IMG/VR virus record: IMGVR_UViG_3300017776_000196
Span: 1 to 23,327 of that record
Length of the DNA: 23,327 nt
Origin: a virus
Reading direction: 5' to 3' (one strand)
Positions within the stretch are counted from its first letter, which is position 1; each line of letters opens with the position of its first letter. A program made the position numbers and the translations under genes. Below the pieces are notes generated by a model, which saw only the letters and a program-made list of their open reading frames with translations, searched no databases and was not told the DNA's origin. Below are positions 13,018 through 21,388 of the stretch, piece after piece.

Positions 13018-14283
13018 TTACATAAGGTTAGTAACTTTAACGCTTCTGTAATATTGGTTACGGTCTGCTGTAAATGTGTCAGCATCTGTTGTGCCGTCAG
13101 ACTGTGTAACGTATGGGTTAGCGACCATGCCGTAGCGTGTCTTAAAGCCGATTTTTGGCTGGAAGGTGCTAGGGTCAAGAGCGCGGACCATTTGCAGTGG
13201 GACGTATGGGCAGTAGAACAGACCAGCGTCATATGCAGATGAACCTTTATAACCTACAACGTAGAACTGACTTGCGGCGCCAGTGTTTGCACTGTATGGG
13301 TCGATATAAACTTTGTAGCGACCATTCAATGTACCAGCAAATGTGTTGCCTGTGTCGTCAACATTAAGGTTTGTGTCAAGGGCAGGAGTGTAATCAAGAA
13401 CACCAGCCATTGCAAGGGCACTAGCAACATCTGAAGAACAGATGATGAAGTTACCTTTACCGCGACGTGTGTCTTGTGCGATTACGTTGGCGTCACGTTC
13501 AATGTTGAACAACAAGCCTTTGAAACGCTCAACGCTCCAACGACCATTTGAATCAACGTCAAGGTCAAACGTGCCGGCAGTAGCCGTGCTAGCAGAACCA
13601 GTTTTAGCAACTTTGTAAATTGTTCTGATAACTTCACGGTTAATTTCAGCCAGGATTTCCTGTGACAAAATGTTTGACAACTCAGACTCAGCATCGAGAC
13701 CATGAACAGCTTTCAGGTCCTGAGCAAGCTCGATTGTGTATTCTGCTTTCAGGGCGCGTGTTTTAGCCGTTACAGTTGTTTTCTCGATTGAGAAAGCCAT
13801 TTCGTTGAGTGTAGTTCCGTCACCAAAACCTTCACCAGTTGCAGTTGCAACGCCGGTGCCTGTTGTGTATGTGCCGTCTACTGGGTTAGAACCGGCGTGT
13901 GTGCCTGAGCCAGCGAAGTCAGTATCGGCTTCGTTGAACAGAGCTTCTGTGCCAGTTTGTGAGGCGTAATGTGATTTCATTGCAAAGATAAGTCCTGTTG
14001 GACCTGTCATTGGCTGAACACCACATACGTCATATGCCATAAGATTAGGCAATGCACGACGGACCAGTGAAATCAATACTGGATCGTAGTTGTCAATGCC
14101 TGCACCTGTTTTGTTTTCATGTGTTGCTTCGAAAACAGCCTGACGCTCTTCGCGAATGGCTTTCTCTTGGTTTTCGAGAACAACAGTAGTAACAGCACGT
14201 TTGTGCGGGTCTTTAATGGAACCCAATTCTGGGTGCTCCAGGACTGGTTCCCACTTCTTTTGAAGTTCTTCTGAGAGATACAT
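13018..14283 (-). CDS. 23: major capsid protein gp23
   Basis: A 421-residue major head protein of the T4 gp23 family (T4 521 residues; marine relatives are shorter). The N-terminal helix region (SEELQKKWEPVLEHPELG) is the propeptide. The core starts AGIDNYDPVLISLVRRALPN (61-80), then MAYDVCGVQPMTGPTGLIFA, which is the gp23 signature. A candidate prohead protease site is VFE52|A53, close to the (L/I)xE|A consensus of gp21. Later segments EYTIELAQDLKAVHGLDAE and EILAEINREVIRTIYK are conserved in the family. A late promoter and a GAGGAAA ribosome site precede it and a terminator follows it. It forms the hexameric capsid lattice; gp24 (vertex) is not seen in the window. Confidence 0.97.
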   Translation of the reverse strand: MYLSEELQKKWEPVLEHPELGSIKDPHKRAVTTVVLENQEKAIREERQAVFEATHENKTGAGIDNYDPVLISLVRRALPNLMAYDVCGVQPMTGPTGLIFAMKSHYASQTGTEALFNEADTDFAGSGTHAGSNPVDGTYTTGTGVATATGEGFGDGTTLNEMAFSIEKTTVTAKTRALKAEYTIELAQDLKAVHGLDAESELSNILSQEILAEINREVIRTIYKVAKTGSASTATAGTFDLDVDSNGRWSVERFKGLLFNIERDANVIAQDTRRGKGNFIICSSDVASALAMAGVLDYTPALDTNLNVDDTGNTFAGTLNGRYKVYIDPYSANTGAASQFYVVGYKGSSAYDAGLFYCPYVPLQMVRALDPSTFQPKIGFKTRYGMVANPYVTQSDGTTDADTFTADRNQYYRSVKVTNLM

Positions 14284-14314
14284 TTTTGTTTCCTCTGTTT
14301 AGTTGGTTATATAT

Positions 14315-14322
14315 TATTTATA
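14315..14322 (-). promoter_or_regulatory. T4-type late promoter before gp23
   Basis: TATAAATA on the minus strand, 31 bases upstream of ATG 14283 and between the gp22 stop and gp23. It gives gp23 its own transcript in addition to read-through. Confidence 0.7.
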
Positions 14323-14327
14323 AAAAA

Positions 14328-15542
14328 TTACTTTTTAACTGCTTTTGAAATAGCGTTGGCATAAATGCTCATTGGCGAATTGCCATCGACCATTTCCTCA
14401 GCCACAGTATCGTCCATTTTGTCATCGTCAGTAGCTCTTACTTTAGGGAAATAGTTTTCCTTAATGACAGCTACTTTCTCAGCAAACAAGTCCTGATTAT
14501 CAAACTCTACGTCCTCAACCAGTTTAGCAAGTTTTTCTGCTTCGGTTACAGTAAGATCCGTTGTAGATTCAGCAATTATTTTACTACGCAGGAGGTCTGT
14601 TTTTTCTGCTACCATTGCAACTTTATCCTCAATAGACTCGTCAAGTTTAGACTTGAGTGAATCAATTTCGGCTTGCATTTCACCTAGCACATCATACTTT
14701 TCAGTAGGCACTTCGATGTAATGCTCGGAAAAGAGAGTTTGCATACCCTTGATAAAGTCTTCGGTAATTTCTGTGCGAAGACCATGCTCAACAGCAAGTT
14801 CATTCTCTTTCATCCAATTCTCAGCAACGTATGAGAGATAGCCGTCAATTTTTTCGACCATTTCTTCTTTCAATGTTTCCTGAGCGATACGGGCTTCTTC
14901 AGCCAGTTCTTTTTCAATTTCTTCTACTTCAGCAGATACGCGAGCAGTGACAACAGCTTCAAACAATGAGGCAGCTTTTACTTTAAATTCTTCGGAAAGA
15001 CCATCTTCGTCACCGAACAAACCTTCAATGTCACCATCGAAAAGTGTTTCTTCTTCAACGACTTCTTCGTCTTCTTCCTCGTCCTCTTCAACGACTTCTT
15101 CTTCGTCGTCTTCGATTTCTTCTACTTCTTCTTCATCATCTGTTACTTCTTCAAGTGTTTCTTCGTCAGAGACTTCTTCGTCCTCACGCACACCCTGAGA
15201 TGTAGGTTGATTTACAACAGATGCTGTATCTGTGCCGCCTTCAAAATTAGGGGCTTGACCAGCGCCAGTAGTAGCAGGAGCAGTAGCAGTTCCTTGTTTT
15301 CCAATAGCGGCTTTACCGATTTCAGCAGTAAGACCACCATTCTTGTCACCAGTGCCTGAAAGGTCAACCATTTCAGGACTAGAGTTAGATGAACCTTGAG
15401 CAGGCATTGATGCGTCTCCCTGACTCTTATCGAGTGGGCGAGAAGCAGCTGCCTCGTCTAGTTCATTAGCTTCTTCAGTGAGTTCCGCTTCTACTTCGCG
15501 GCTCTTAGCAAGAAGCTCTCTGATTTTGCTTTCTACAGCCAT
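14328..15542 (-). CDS. 22: prohead scaffold protein gp22
   Basis: A 404-residue scaffold (prohead core) protein, longer than T4 gp22 (269). The C-terminal two thirds are helical and charged, as expected for a scaffold: ARVSAEVEEIEKELAEEARI, AEIDSLKSKLDESIEDKVAM and VEFDNQDLFAEKVAVIKENYFP are typical. The N-terminal 180 residues are extra: a Gly/Ala/Thr-rich linker (60-118) and a very acidic run of Glu/Asp (119-165). A candidate gp21 cleavage site is LFE195|A196. It is made after a late promoter at 15581-15588 and a TTAGGAG ribosome site, and lies directly between protease and capsid genes. The scaffold is degraded during head maturation. Confidence 0.92.
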   Translation of the reverse strand: MAVESKIRELLAKSREVEAELTEEANELDEAAASRPLDKSQGDASMPAQGSSNSSPEMVDLSGTGDKNGGLTAEIGKAAIGKQGTATAPATTGAGQAPNFEGGTDTASVVNQPTSQGVREDEEVSDEETLEEVTDDEEEVEEIEDDEEEVVEEDEEEDEEVVEEETLFDGDIEGLFGDEDGLSEEFKVKAASLFEAVVTARVSAEVEEIEKELAEEARIAQETLKEEMVEKIDGYLSYVAENWMKENELAVEHGLRTEITEDFIKGMQTLFSEHYIEVPTEKYDVLGEMQAEIDSLKSKLDESIEDKVAMVAEKTDLLRSKIIAESTTDLTVTEAEKLAKLVEDVEFDNQDLFAEKVAVIKENYFPKVRATDDDKMDDTVAEEMVDGNSPMSIYANAISKAVKK

Positions 15543-15580
15543 TTGTTTTTCTCCTAATAGAGTTTTATTAATGTCTAAAT

Positions 15581-15588
15581 TATTTATA
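15581..15588 (-). promoter_or_regulatory. T4-type late promoter before gp22
   Basis: TATAAATA on the minus strand in the 51-bp gap between gp21 and gp22, 38 bases upstream of ATG 15542. Confidence 0.7.
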
Positions 15589-15593
15589 CTTTT

Positions 15594-16247
15594 TTAGATT
15601 TTGGACAACTTATTTAAGAAGGAGTTAAAAACATTTAGTTTAGCTTCTTCTAGTTCATGCCGAGGCGTAGCTTTGATATATGCTTGTGCCTGCTCTATTT
15701 CACGAGCTTGCCATACACCATCAACCATTACCCATTCACGAGATTCCATAATACCTTCTACATAAGCATCTGGTGCTGATGGGTCAGCAACAATATCCGC
15801 CGCAGTAGCAAGAACAAAGTCATCCTGAACCTCGTTGATTCCGTCTTTTTCTTTAATTGAGCCAAGTCCTCTTGAACTAACGCCTAATTGTGCACCTGCT
15901 TCAATAAGATTAGATGCAATTTTACCCATTGGTGTATCCAAAACTTTAGCTCTACCAATGTAATTATCACCACTTTCTTTAAGTGATGTAATCATGTGGG
16001 ACACACGATCCAAATTAAGAGTTGGACCTTCCGGGTGACCTAGTTCACCGAGAGCTCTTTTCTTATCAATTTGCTCTGCAGTGTAACGTGCAACTTCCTT
16101 TTGCATAACCTCTTTAGGATATACACGACCATTGCGGTTTTTAAGATTAGACTGTAAGAACACACCCTCAATATATAGGGTCTTCTTGCCATCTTTTTCT
16201 TCTTGGATATATTGAATTTCTTCTGTAAGTTCTTTAATAAGTCTCAT
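15594..16247 (-). CDS. 21: prohead core protease gp21
   Basis: A 217-residue serine protease of the T4 gp21 family (212 in T4). The sequence GVFLQSNLKNRNGRVYP (28-44) opens the domain. Catalytic residues are His71 in GELGHPEG and Ser124 or Ser125 in LGVSSRGLGS, the herpesvirus-assemblin-like layout. VLATAADIVADPSAPDAY follows, and IME168|S169 is a plausible self-cleavage site. It matures head proteins by cutting after (L/I)xE. Its start overlaps the stop of the upstream 128-residue gene by one base (TAATG). Confidence 0.95.
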   Translation of the reverse strand: MRLIKELTEEIQYIQEEKDGKKTLYIEGVFLQSNLKNRNGRVYPKEVMQKEVARYTAEQIDKKRALGELGHPEGPTLNLDRVSHMITSLKESGDNYIGRAKVLDTPMGKIASNLIEAGAQLGVSSRGLGSIKEKDGINEVQDDFVLATAADIVADPSAPDAYVEGIMESREWVMVDGVWQAREIEQAQAYIKATPRHELEEAKLNVFNSFLNKLSKI

Positions 16248-16633
16248 TAGCCTAGATCTCCCTGGTTCTGATGTTGTTGTGAACCGTAACCAGAAACTTT
16301 GGCAGCCTCTATAATAACGGTACCGCCATTACCACCTGAGATAACAACTTCGATATCACTACCTTGTTCGTCATCATCAGAGAAACCATAAAATTCTAAC
16401 TTACCATTGAGTGAAAGCTCGAACAACATCTTACTGTTTCTTTGAACAATCGCTCTTGCACTATCTGATAAAGCCCAGTGAATAGCTTTGATATTTGCTT
16501 TAGGCGAAGACTGTGTTTCGGTTGATTTTTTTAATGTTGTTGCTAACGCAATTGTGCCTGTAGCGGCAGTCCCTCGGACGGCAACTACGCCTTGAGTTTG
16601 CGTCAATTTAAGTGTGTCTACTGTGACTGCCAT
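16247..16633 (-). CDS. hypothetical protein between the core genes and gp21 (128 residues)
   Basis: I do not recognise this family. The 128-residue protein is rich in Thr, Gly and Ala and looks beta-stranded: VDTLKLTQTQGVVAVRGTAA at the start, MLFELSLNGKLEFYGFSDDD in the middle, then DIEVVISGGNGGTVIIEAAK, ending in a Gln/Gly tail (GSQQHQNQGDLG). No membrane segment or signal peptide. It occupies the place of T4 gene 68 (prohead core) but does not resemble a helical core protein; a small virion or capsid-decoration role is inference from its place in the head operon. An AAGGAAT ribosome site precedes ATG 16633. Confidence 0.7.
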   Translation of the reverse strand: MAVTVDTLKLTQTQGVVAVRGTAATGTIALATTLKKSTETQSSPKANIKAIHWALSDSARAIVQRNSKMLFELSLNGKLEFYGFSDDDEQGSDIEVVISGGNGGTVIIEAAKVSGYGSQQHQNQGDLG

Positions 16634-16643
16634 TTACTATTCC

Positions 16644-16994
16644 TTAGCTTTTTTTCTTTTTATGATTGCCGTGACTGCCCTCTTCAAGAACTTCGAGAGC
16701 ATAAGTTTCACATGTTTCAATACCATGCTCAAACATTACTTTATACCACCAAACTTTTCCCTGTGCGTCTGGTTCTGCATGTTCACCCATAATAGGTTTG
16801 CCTTCACCATACTTAGGGTGAATAACTTTTGTAGCACATACATGTGTAAGACTAGGATCTTCAGAGCTGCCTTGTTTAGGAGGAGTCTCGTCACCTTTTG
16901 TACCTACTTCTGTTGGATGATACGCTGTGGGATCGTCCATCTTAGGCTTTTCTACCGGGATTGCTTCTTCCCGAAAAAGTTTAAACGTCTTCAT
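16644..16994 (-). CDS. small head-region protein with capsid-targeting-like N-terminus
   Basis: A 116-residue protein starting MKTFKLFREEA. This is strikingly similar to the capsid-targeting sequence of T4 internal proteins (MKTYQEFIAEA as I recall), which is cut by gp21 after the Glu. The following 40 residues are hydrophilic and Pro/Gly-rich, then a compact beta domain: VIHPKYGEGKPIMGE, KVWWYKVMFEHGIETCETYA and LEVLEEG, reminiscent of small SH3/Tudor-like nucleic-acid-binding domains. It ends in a basic HGNHKKKKS tail. The features fit an internal head or prohead core protein packaged with DNA, but no known T4 protein is a clear match. Its start overlaps the gp67-like stop by 14 bp. Confidence 0.72.
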   Translation of the reverse strand: MKTFKLFREEAIPVEKPKMDDPTAYHPTEVGTKGDETPPKQGSSEDPSLTHVCATKVIHPKYGEGKPIMGEHAEPDAQGKVWWYKVMFEHGIETCETYALEVLEEGSHGNHKKKKS

Positions 16995-17331
16995 TTTCTT
17001 CCTCTGTTTCTGTTTCAGGCTCTTCAGTTTCTACTTCCGCTTCTGCTTCTGTCTCTACTGGTTCTTCAGCCTCACCTGTTTGATCTGGCATAATATCAGA
17101 TGCATCAGCCACGTCACCTTCTGGTTCAACTGGCTGATTAAAAATGGACGCCGCTACTTCTGCTTTTCTGTCGGAAACAAGACTATCTGCTTTGTATCCA
17201 ACAACATCATTAAATGTAGCCTGAGCATCAGTCAATTTACCATCAGCCCATTGGTCCATCATTTTACGAATACCATCTTCATTGCGTTTCCAGGTTTCGT
17301 CATCCATATGTTTTATTTCATTTTCACTCAT
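16981..17331 (-). CDS. 67: prohead core protein, gp67-like
   Basis: A 116-residue protein located where T4 has gene 67, directly after the portal. The middle (GKLTDAQATFNDVVGYKADS then LVSDRKAEVAASIFN, 51-85) resembles the gp67 helix containing an FxxxxxxKxxxLxxxxKxxIAxxxF pattern. The last third is extremely acidic (PVETEAEAEVETEEPETETE), as in T4 gp67, a precursor of the internal peptides. It should sit in the prohead core during head assembly and be cleaved by gp21. The start overlaps the portal stop as ATGA. Confidence 0.75.
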   Translation of the reverse strand: MSENEIKHMDDETWKRNEDGIRKMMDQWADGKLTDAQATFNDVVGYKADSLVSDRKAEVAASIFNQPVEPEGDVADASDIMPDQTGEAEEPVETEAEAEVETEEPETETEEENEDV

Positions 17332-18842
17332 TGTTCTGTCTCACCTTCTGGTTGAGGCTCTACAGCCTCAGCTTCACTATTTATTTCACCATCAATTCTT
17401 GCAACATCCTCGTCAGACATACGCAAAATTTCTTTCTGGACATATTCTTTACTGAAGAATTGTCCTACATATCCTGCAACACCATTAAGAACTTCAATTC
17501 TACTACGCAGAATTTCTTGTTCCTTTGACTCTGTATAATAAGCATCAGAGGCAAAGTGGTATTTAAGATCTTGTCTAATGTCTGACCAGTCATCCTCAGT
17601 AATAATACCCTTGAGTATCAACTGTGTTTTTAGTAAGTCATCAAACAAAGAACTAAATCGGCGGCGCAGTTTTGCGATAAACTTGGTAAATTTAAGTTCG
17701 TCACGGTTAATTTCCGCAGAACGACCAAAGTTTAATCCAGCCTGTTGTTCCAAACGCGATACAGGTACATTAAGTGCCTGATACAGTTTACGTTGGAAAT
17801 AATCAACGTCACCTGTTTCACCTAAGTTCTGTCCGCCTGGCAATGTTTGAATCTCGGTTCCTCTACCACCTTCACGGCGTGGCATCCAATAGTCTTCAAG
17901 CATTGACATAAACTTTTTATCATCACGAATCTCACCAGTGTTGCCATCATAAACAAGTTTGTTACGATAGCGATCCATAATATCTTTGAGATACTGCTCT
18001 GCTTTAATCTTAGGCAAGTTGCCAGTATCCACATAAAAAATTCTTCTTTCAGGTGCTCTTGTAATACGATAAATTACAACAGCATTTTCCATCATTCTAA
18101 GTTGGTTTGCTGGACGGATTGCTTTGTGTAGATACGACAAAGGAATGTTTTTGTCCTGGTCAACCAAACCTGAAGGGCAATATGAAATAGCATCTTTGCT
18201 AATTTTCAGTGCCTTGTCATCTAAAGTAGTTGTAGACTTATACTGACCTGGCTTACTTGAAATACCCTTATCATCATATATAAAATATTCATTGATGTTC
18301 TTAATGAACTGGACCCCTGTTTGAGGATCCTTTTCTTTTTTTACTTCTCTAACTTTACGGATTTTTCGAGGATCAATATAACGAATATCCGTAATGCCTT
18401 GTTTCGGTTTCGCTGTATCAATCACTTTATGAAAATAGATACGACCATCAATATACCAGCGTCTGAAATAATCTTGCGCTCTGTTGTCAAAGTCAAATAA
18501 TCTAAGAACGGTGTCAAACTCTTCTTGAATAGCCTTCTTTACTGTTGTAGACTGATTAATATTATCAGTGTTAACAATAACAGGCTTTTCATCATCTAGG
18601 TTAGATATGGAATCGTTGATAATATCTTCAATTGCCATATCTATATCTGACATCATAGATATATCTCTATATCTTTTTATCAGTTGTTCTTCGGTGTTTG
18701 CAACACCATCTACATCAAAGTAGGTACCATAATATCCACCGCCTCGGATGGACTCTATTGCACCCTCATCGGAAGGAGCCACAAAGGACTTTTCAGTCGC
18801 GGCGGGCTTCTTCCGATTGATTTCAAAACCAAAAATTTCCAT
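17328..18842 (-). CDS. 20: portal vertex protein gp20
   Basis: A 504-residue portal protein of the T4 gp20 type (524 in T4). Family stretches include DIDMAIEDIINDSISNLDDE (45-64), RRWYIDGRIYFHKVID (near 128), DIRYIDPRKIRKVREVKKEK, RITRAPERRIFYVDTGNLP, DYWMPRREGGRGTEIQTLPG and VPVSRLEQQAGLNFGRSAEI, which are characteristic of this portal. It forms the ring at the unique vertex through which gp17 pumps DNA. The C-terminus is Glu-rich. A TAGGAGA ribosome site precedes the ATG; no late promoter octamer is seen in the 29-bp gap from gp19, so it is probably co-transcribed with gp18-gp19. Confidence 0.96.
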   Translation of the reverse strand: MEIFGFEINRKKPAATEKSFVAPSDEGAIESIRGGGYYGTYFDVDGVANTEEQLIKRYRDISMMSDIDMAIEDIINDSISNLDDEKPVIVNTDNINQSTTVKKAIQEEFDTVLRLFDFDNRAQDYFRRWYIDGRIYFHKVIDTAKPKQGITDIRYIDPRKIRKVREVKKEKDPQTGVQFIKNINEYFIYDDKGISSKPGQYKSTTTLDDKALKISKDAISYCPSGLVDQDKNIPLSYLHKAIRPANQLRMMENAVVIYRITRAPERRIFYVDTGNLPKIKAEQYLKDIMDRYRNKLVYDGNTGEIRDDKKFMSMLEDYWMPRREGGRGTEIQTLPGGQNLGETGDVDYFQRKLYQALNVPVSRLEQQAGLNFGRSAEINRDELKFTKFIAKLRRRFSSLFDDLLKTQLILKGIITEDDWSDIRQDLKYHFASDAYYTESKEQEILRSRIEVLNGVAGYVGQFFSKEYVQKEILRMSDEDVARIDGEINSEAEAVEPQPEGETEQ

Positions 18843-18871
18843 ATTAAATATCTCCTACACGTTAGATGTGA

Positions 18872-19387
18872 TTATGCTACATCATAATGTGTGTATTGGA
18901 ATGTCACTGTAAATTCTTCAAAGATATCATTCTGTGCATATTGCAAAGCGATCTCTGACATGTTGATTGGGAAGGCATTACGCAGTGTGTATTTACCACC
19001 AGCTAATACTTCATCGTTACGATCCAGATGTTCGACCATAATATCCGCTTGATAATCGCTTGGTGTAAGAACACCTGTGTTATCTTCACGGTCATTAAGT
19101 CCATTCATCCACTCCTCGAAAGGAGTGCGCAGTGAAAAGTCCGAATCGTTTACAATTGTAATTGTGAACGGATCGAAAATTCTCTCACCAGCAAGTTTAA
19201 TCTCACGACCTCTATACTGGATAATTGCTGGGTTAACGTTGGAAGCTGGGAGTGCCGCACCAGTTACAAGCAAACTATAACTATTATCCACGTTACCTAC
19301 ATAACCTGGGAAAGCTAATGTCACTCTAAACTGGTTAGGTCTTGCTCCACCTGCGCCTAGCCTAGCCTTAAACTCTTCAATATTCAT
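18872..19387 (-). CDS. 19: tail tube protein gp19
   Basis: A 171-residue tail tube protein, close to T4 gp19 (163). Features: ARPNQFRVTLAFPGYV (15-30), ASNVNPAIIQYRGREIKLAG (48-67) with the conserved YRGRExKLAG, FDPFTITIVNDSDFSLRTPF, EEWMNGLND, and the C-terminal FPINMSEIALQYAQNDIFEE then FTVTFQYTHYDV. Hexamers stack to form the tube inside the gp18 sheath. AGGAGAAG precedes ATG 19387. A variant late octamer GATAAATA (19410-19417 on the minus strand) lies in the 33-bp gap to gp18; with only one mismatch to consensus it may add transcription, with low certainty. Confidence 0.94.
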   Translation of the reverse strand: MNIEEFKARLGAGGARPNQFRVTLAFPGYVGNVDNSYSLLVTGAALPASNVNPAIIQYRGREIKLAGERIFDPFTITIVNDSDFSLRTPFEEWMNGLNDREDNTGVLTPSDYQADIMVEHLDRNDEVLAGGKYTLRNAFPINMSEIALQYAQNDIFEEFTVTFQYTHYDVA

Positions 19388-19409
19388 TTTTATCTTCTCC
19401 TGATTGAAT

Positions 19410-19417
19410 TATTTATC
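19410..19417 (-). promoter_or_regulatory. possible weak late promoter before gp19
   Basis: GATAAATA on the minus strand differs from the TATAAATA late consensus at one position and lies 22 bases upstream of the gp19 start in an otherwise gene-free 33-bp gap. Confidence 0.35.
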
Positions 19418-19420
19418 TGA

Positions 19421-21337
19421 TTAGGCGCCAAGCTCTTCAAATGAAATGCCTGTGCGGGTTGCAACAAATGTCAGTGTAATAAAGTTAATAGAGCGGGCAG
19501 GCTTAATGAAAATGTCTGCTCTAAACTCATTAGCATCTACTACCTGAGCTGTGTTATTTGTTTCGTCACATACGACACGGAAGTCATAAATGCCTCTACG
19601 ACCTTGAACATCACGTAAGAATGGCTCAACCAAACTACGGAATTGTGCTCTTGTAAACGCATCGTTAAATTCAAACAGTTGGAATTTAGCTGCCGTTGCA
19701 ATTGCTTTTTCAAGAGTGATAAACAATCTACGAACGTTAATACGGCTAAATGCACTTTCTTTTGCCAACATTGTTTTGTCACCAAATAATACAAAGCCGC
19801 TACCTTGGAAACCAACAATTGGGTTTGCGCCGCCTCTGTAAAGTGTATCGCGATCTGATTTCTTAGGATTAAATGCAAGTTTTACTGCATTTTTAATTTG
19901 TCCTCTGTTAAAGCCTGCAGGAGAGAACCATGGGTCAGCTTCCAAATCAGCAGTTACACATGTTCCTGCTGTGTCGCCATTACATGGAATCCAACGATAC
20001 TTATCATTGTATTTGTCATACATGTATTTCCAACCCGTATCAAATACGGCATATGAAGAACGTGTGTATAATGTCTGTGTGCCTTGAATTGCTGTGACCT
20101 CAGAACCTGCGTTGTTTACAACATTTGCTTTTGTAGGTGAAAGGAATACCATGCAATCCTTACGAATATCCGTAATATTGTCAATGATATAATCACCGAC
20201 AGTTGCACTATGAGCACCAGCAAGAAGTAAGTTTACATCTACTTCTTCATCATTAGCAAACAAGTCATAACCTGATTGTAAATCACCATCTGCAGGTGAA
20301 GTATCAACACCACCTGTAAGTGAAACGTTAATATCATTAGAAGATGAAACAAGATCATCAAAGGATGTGCCGGCAGCCTCACTACCCCAGTTTGTGCCAT
20401 CACCTGGATGGTCCATCCAATAAATCCATTGGGACTGGTTGTTAATTACGTTTTTATAGAAGTTACTCTCGTTTTGGTCGTTTTTAGCATCAGACGCTTT
20501 AGACAAGCCTGCAAATTTTTCCAGAACTGTGCCTGCTGTGCCTGTGATTTTACCATCTTCATCCACAACAATAATATGTAACTCGTCATACAAACCACCT
20601 TGATTTGTTGCATATTGTGTAGTTACAGGTGTGTAATCAAAGTTAGACTTATATGTCCAATCTGTTGAAAGAGTAGCCGTTGCAGTTGCGCCTGTGCCGC
20701 CACCTCCAGAAAGTGTTACTGAAGGTGCTGTTAAATAACCAGCACCACCAAATGTAACAGTAATTGAAGCTACATTGGAACCAGACAAAGCCGCAGTTGC
20801 AGTTGCTTGAACACTACCGCCATCTGGTGCGGCGATAGTAACTGTTGGTGCAGATGAGTAACCTGAACCACCTGCTGTAACAGCAATTGAAGCTACAGAT
20901 GTGTTACCATAGGTTACAACATCAGCAACACCTACTGCAAGTGAATTACCTAAAGTGCCTGGGTATTTTGCGGCCCATGGTCCAACAGTAGCCTCACCTG
21001 CTTCGTAGGATGCTTCATATGAATCTAAATTTCTAATTTGAACAGCCGTTCCTGAAGTAACAGCATTTCTACCTGCCGAACCTACTTCACGAACAACCTT
21101 AAGGGCTGAACCGTAAGCAAGAAAGCTAGCTGCCGTCAGAAAATCTGTAGAAGTTGTATCTGTAGGCTTACCAAAGCGGTCAACTAAGTTGTTCTCGCTA
21201 TCAATGGTAATAATTTCTCGGGCAGGACCCCAACTAAAATCACCAACAAAACCGCCAATGGTTGTGCCAACCGCTGGGACTACATTGGTAGCATCTTGTT
21301 CCTGAACGAGAACGCCTGGGGAAAGCTGAAAAGCCAT
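19421..21337 (-). CDS. 18: contractile tail sheath protein gp18
   Basis: A 638-residue tail sheath subunit, similar in length to T4 gp18 (659). The N-terminal LSPGVLVQEQDATNVVPAVG and GGFVGDFSWGPAREIITIDS (28-47) are the conserved start; the C-terminal domain shows NIRRLF-like NVRRLFITLEKAIATAAKFQ, EFNDAFTRAQFRSLVEPFLR and a closing ARSINFITLTFVATRTGISF. A variable middle carries two copies of a Gly-rich beta repeat (residues 148-223) that I would not expect in a T4 sheath. The sheath contracts to drive the tube through the host envelope. GAGGAGAA and an upstream late promoter at 21389-21396 support strong late expression. Confidence 0.96.
   Translation of the reverse strand: MAFQLSPGVLVQEQDATNVVPAVGTTIGGFVGDFSWGPAREIITIDSENNLVDRFGKPTDTTSTDFLTAASFLAYGSALKVVREVGSAGRNAVTSGTAVQIRNLDSYEASYEAGEATVGPWAAKYPGTLGNSLAVGVADVVTYGNTSVASIAVTAGGSGYSSAPTVTIAAPDGGSVQATATAALSGSNVASITVTFGGAGYLTAPSVTLSGGGGTGATATATLSTDWTYKSNFDYTPVTTQYATNQGGLYDELHIIVVDEDGKITGTAGTVLEKFAGLSKASDAKNDQNESNFYKNVINNQSQWIYWMDHPGDGTNWGSEAAGTSFDDLVSSSNDINVSLTGGVDTSPADGDLQSGYDLFANDEEVDVNLLLAGAHSATVGDYIIDNITDIRKDCMVFLSPTKANVVNNAGSEVTAIQGTQTLYTRSSYAVFDTGWKYMYDKYNDKYRWIPCNGDTAGTCVTADLEADPWFSPAGFNRGQIKNAVKLAFNPKKSDRDTLYRGGANPIVGFQGSGFVLFGDKTMLAKESAFSRINVRRLFITLEKAIATAAKFQLFEFNDAFTRAQFRSLVEPFLRDVQGRRGIYDFRVVCDETNNTAQVVDANEFRADIFIKPARSINFITLTFVATRTGISFEELGA
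20669..20896 (-). repeat. tandem Gly-rich beta repeat inside gp18
   Basis: Encoded residues 148-223 of gp18 hold two imperfect copies of about 38 residues. Each has the form VASIxVTxGGxGYxxAPxVTxxxxxGGxxxATATA, seen as AVTAGGSGYSSAPTVTIAAP and TVTFGGAGYLTAPSVTLSGG. Similar repeats occur in phage tail fibres and structural proteins. They probably form surface-exposed strands on the outside of the sheath. Confidence 0.7.
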
Positions 21338-21388
21338 TTTATTCTCCTCGAATTGTTAAGCGTTTTTCTTTATTAATCTGCTACAGAA

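Noticed and set aside
14947-15198. Plus-strand open frame coding a Ser-rich protein
   Set aside because: It is the complement of the Glu/Asp-rich codons of gp22; low complexity, no ribosome site, opposite to all real genes.
16614-17093. Plus-strand frame coding a Phe/Leu-rich, membrane-like protein
   Set aside because: Artefact of the strand opposite acidic and Lys-rich genes (gp67-like and neighbour); no promoter or ribosome site.
17378-17385. AATAAATA inside gp20 upstream of the gp67-like gene
   Set aside because: One mismatch, inside a coding region, and the gp67-like gene is already coupled to gp20 by ATGA.
18843-18871. Short imperfect hairpin between gp19 and gp20 as a terminator
   Set aside because: The stem is weak and no T-tract follows; gp19 and gp20 are probably co-transcribed.
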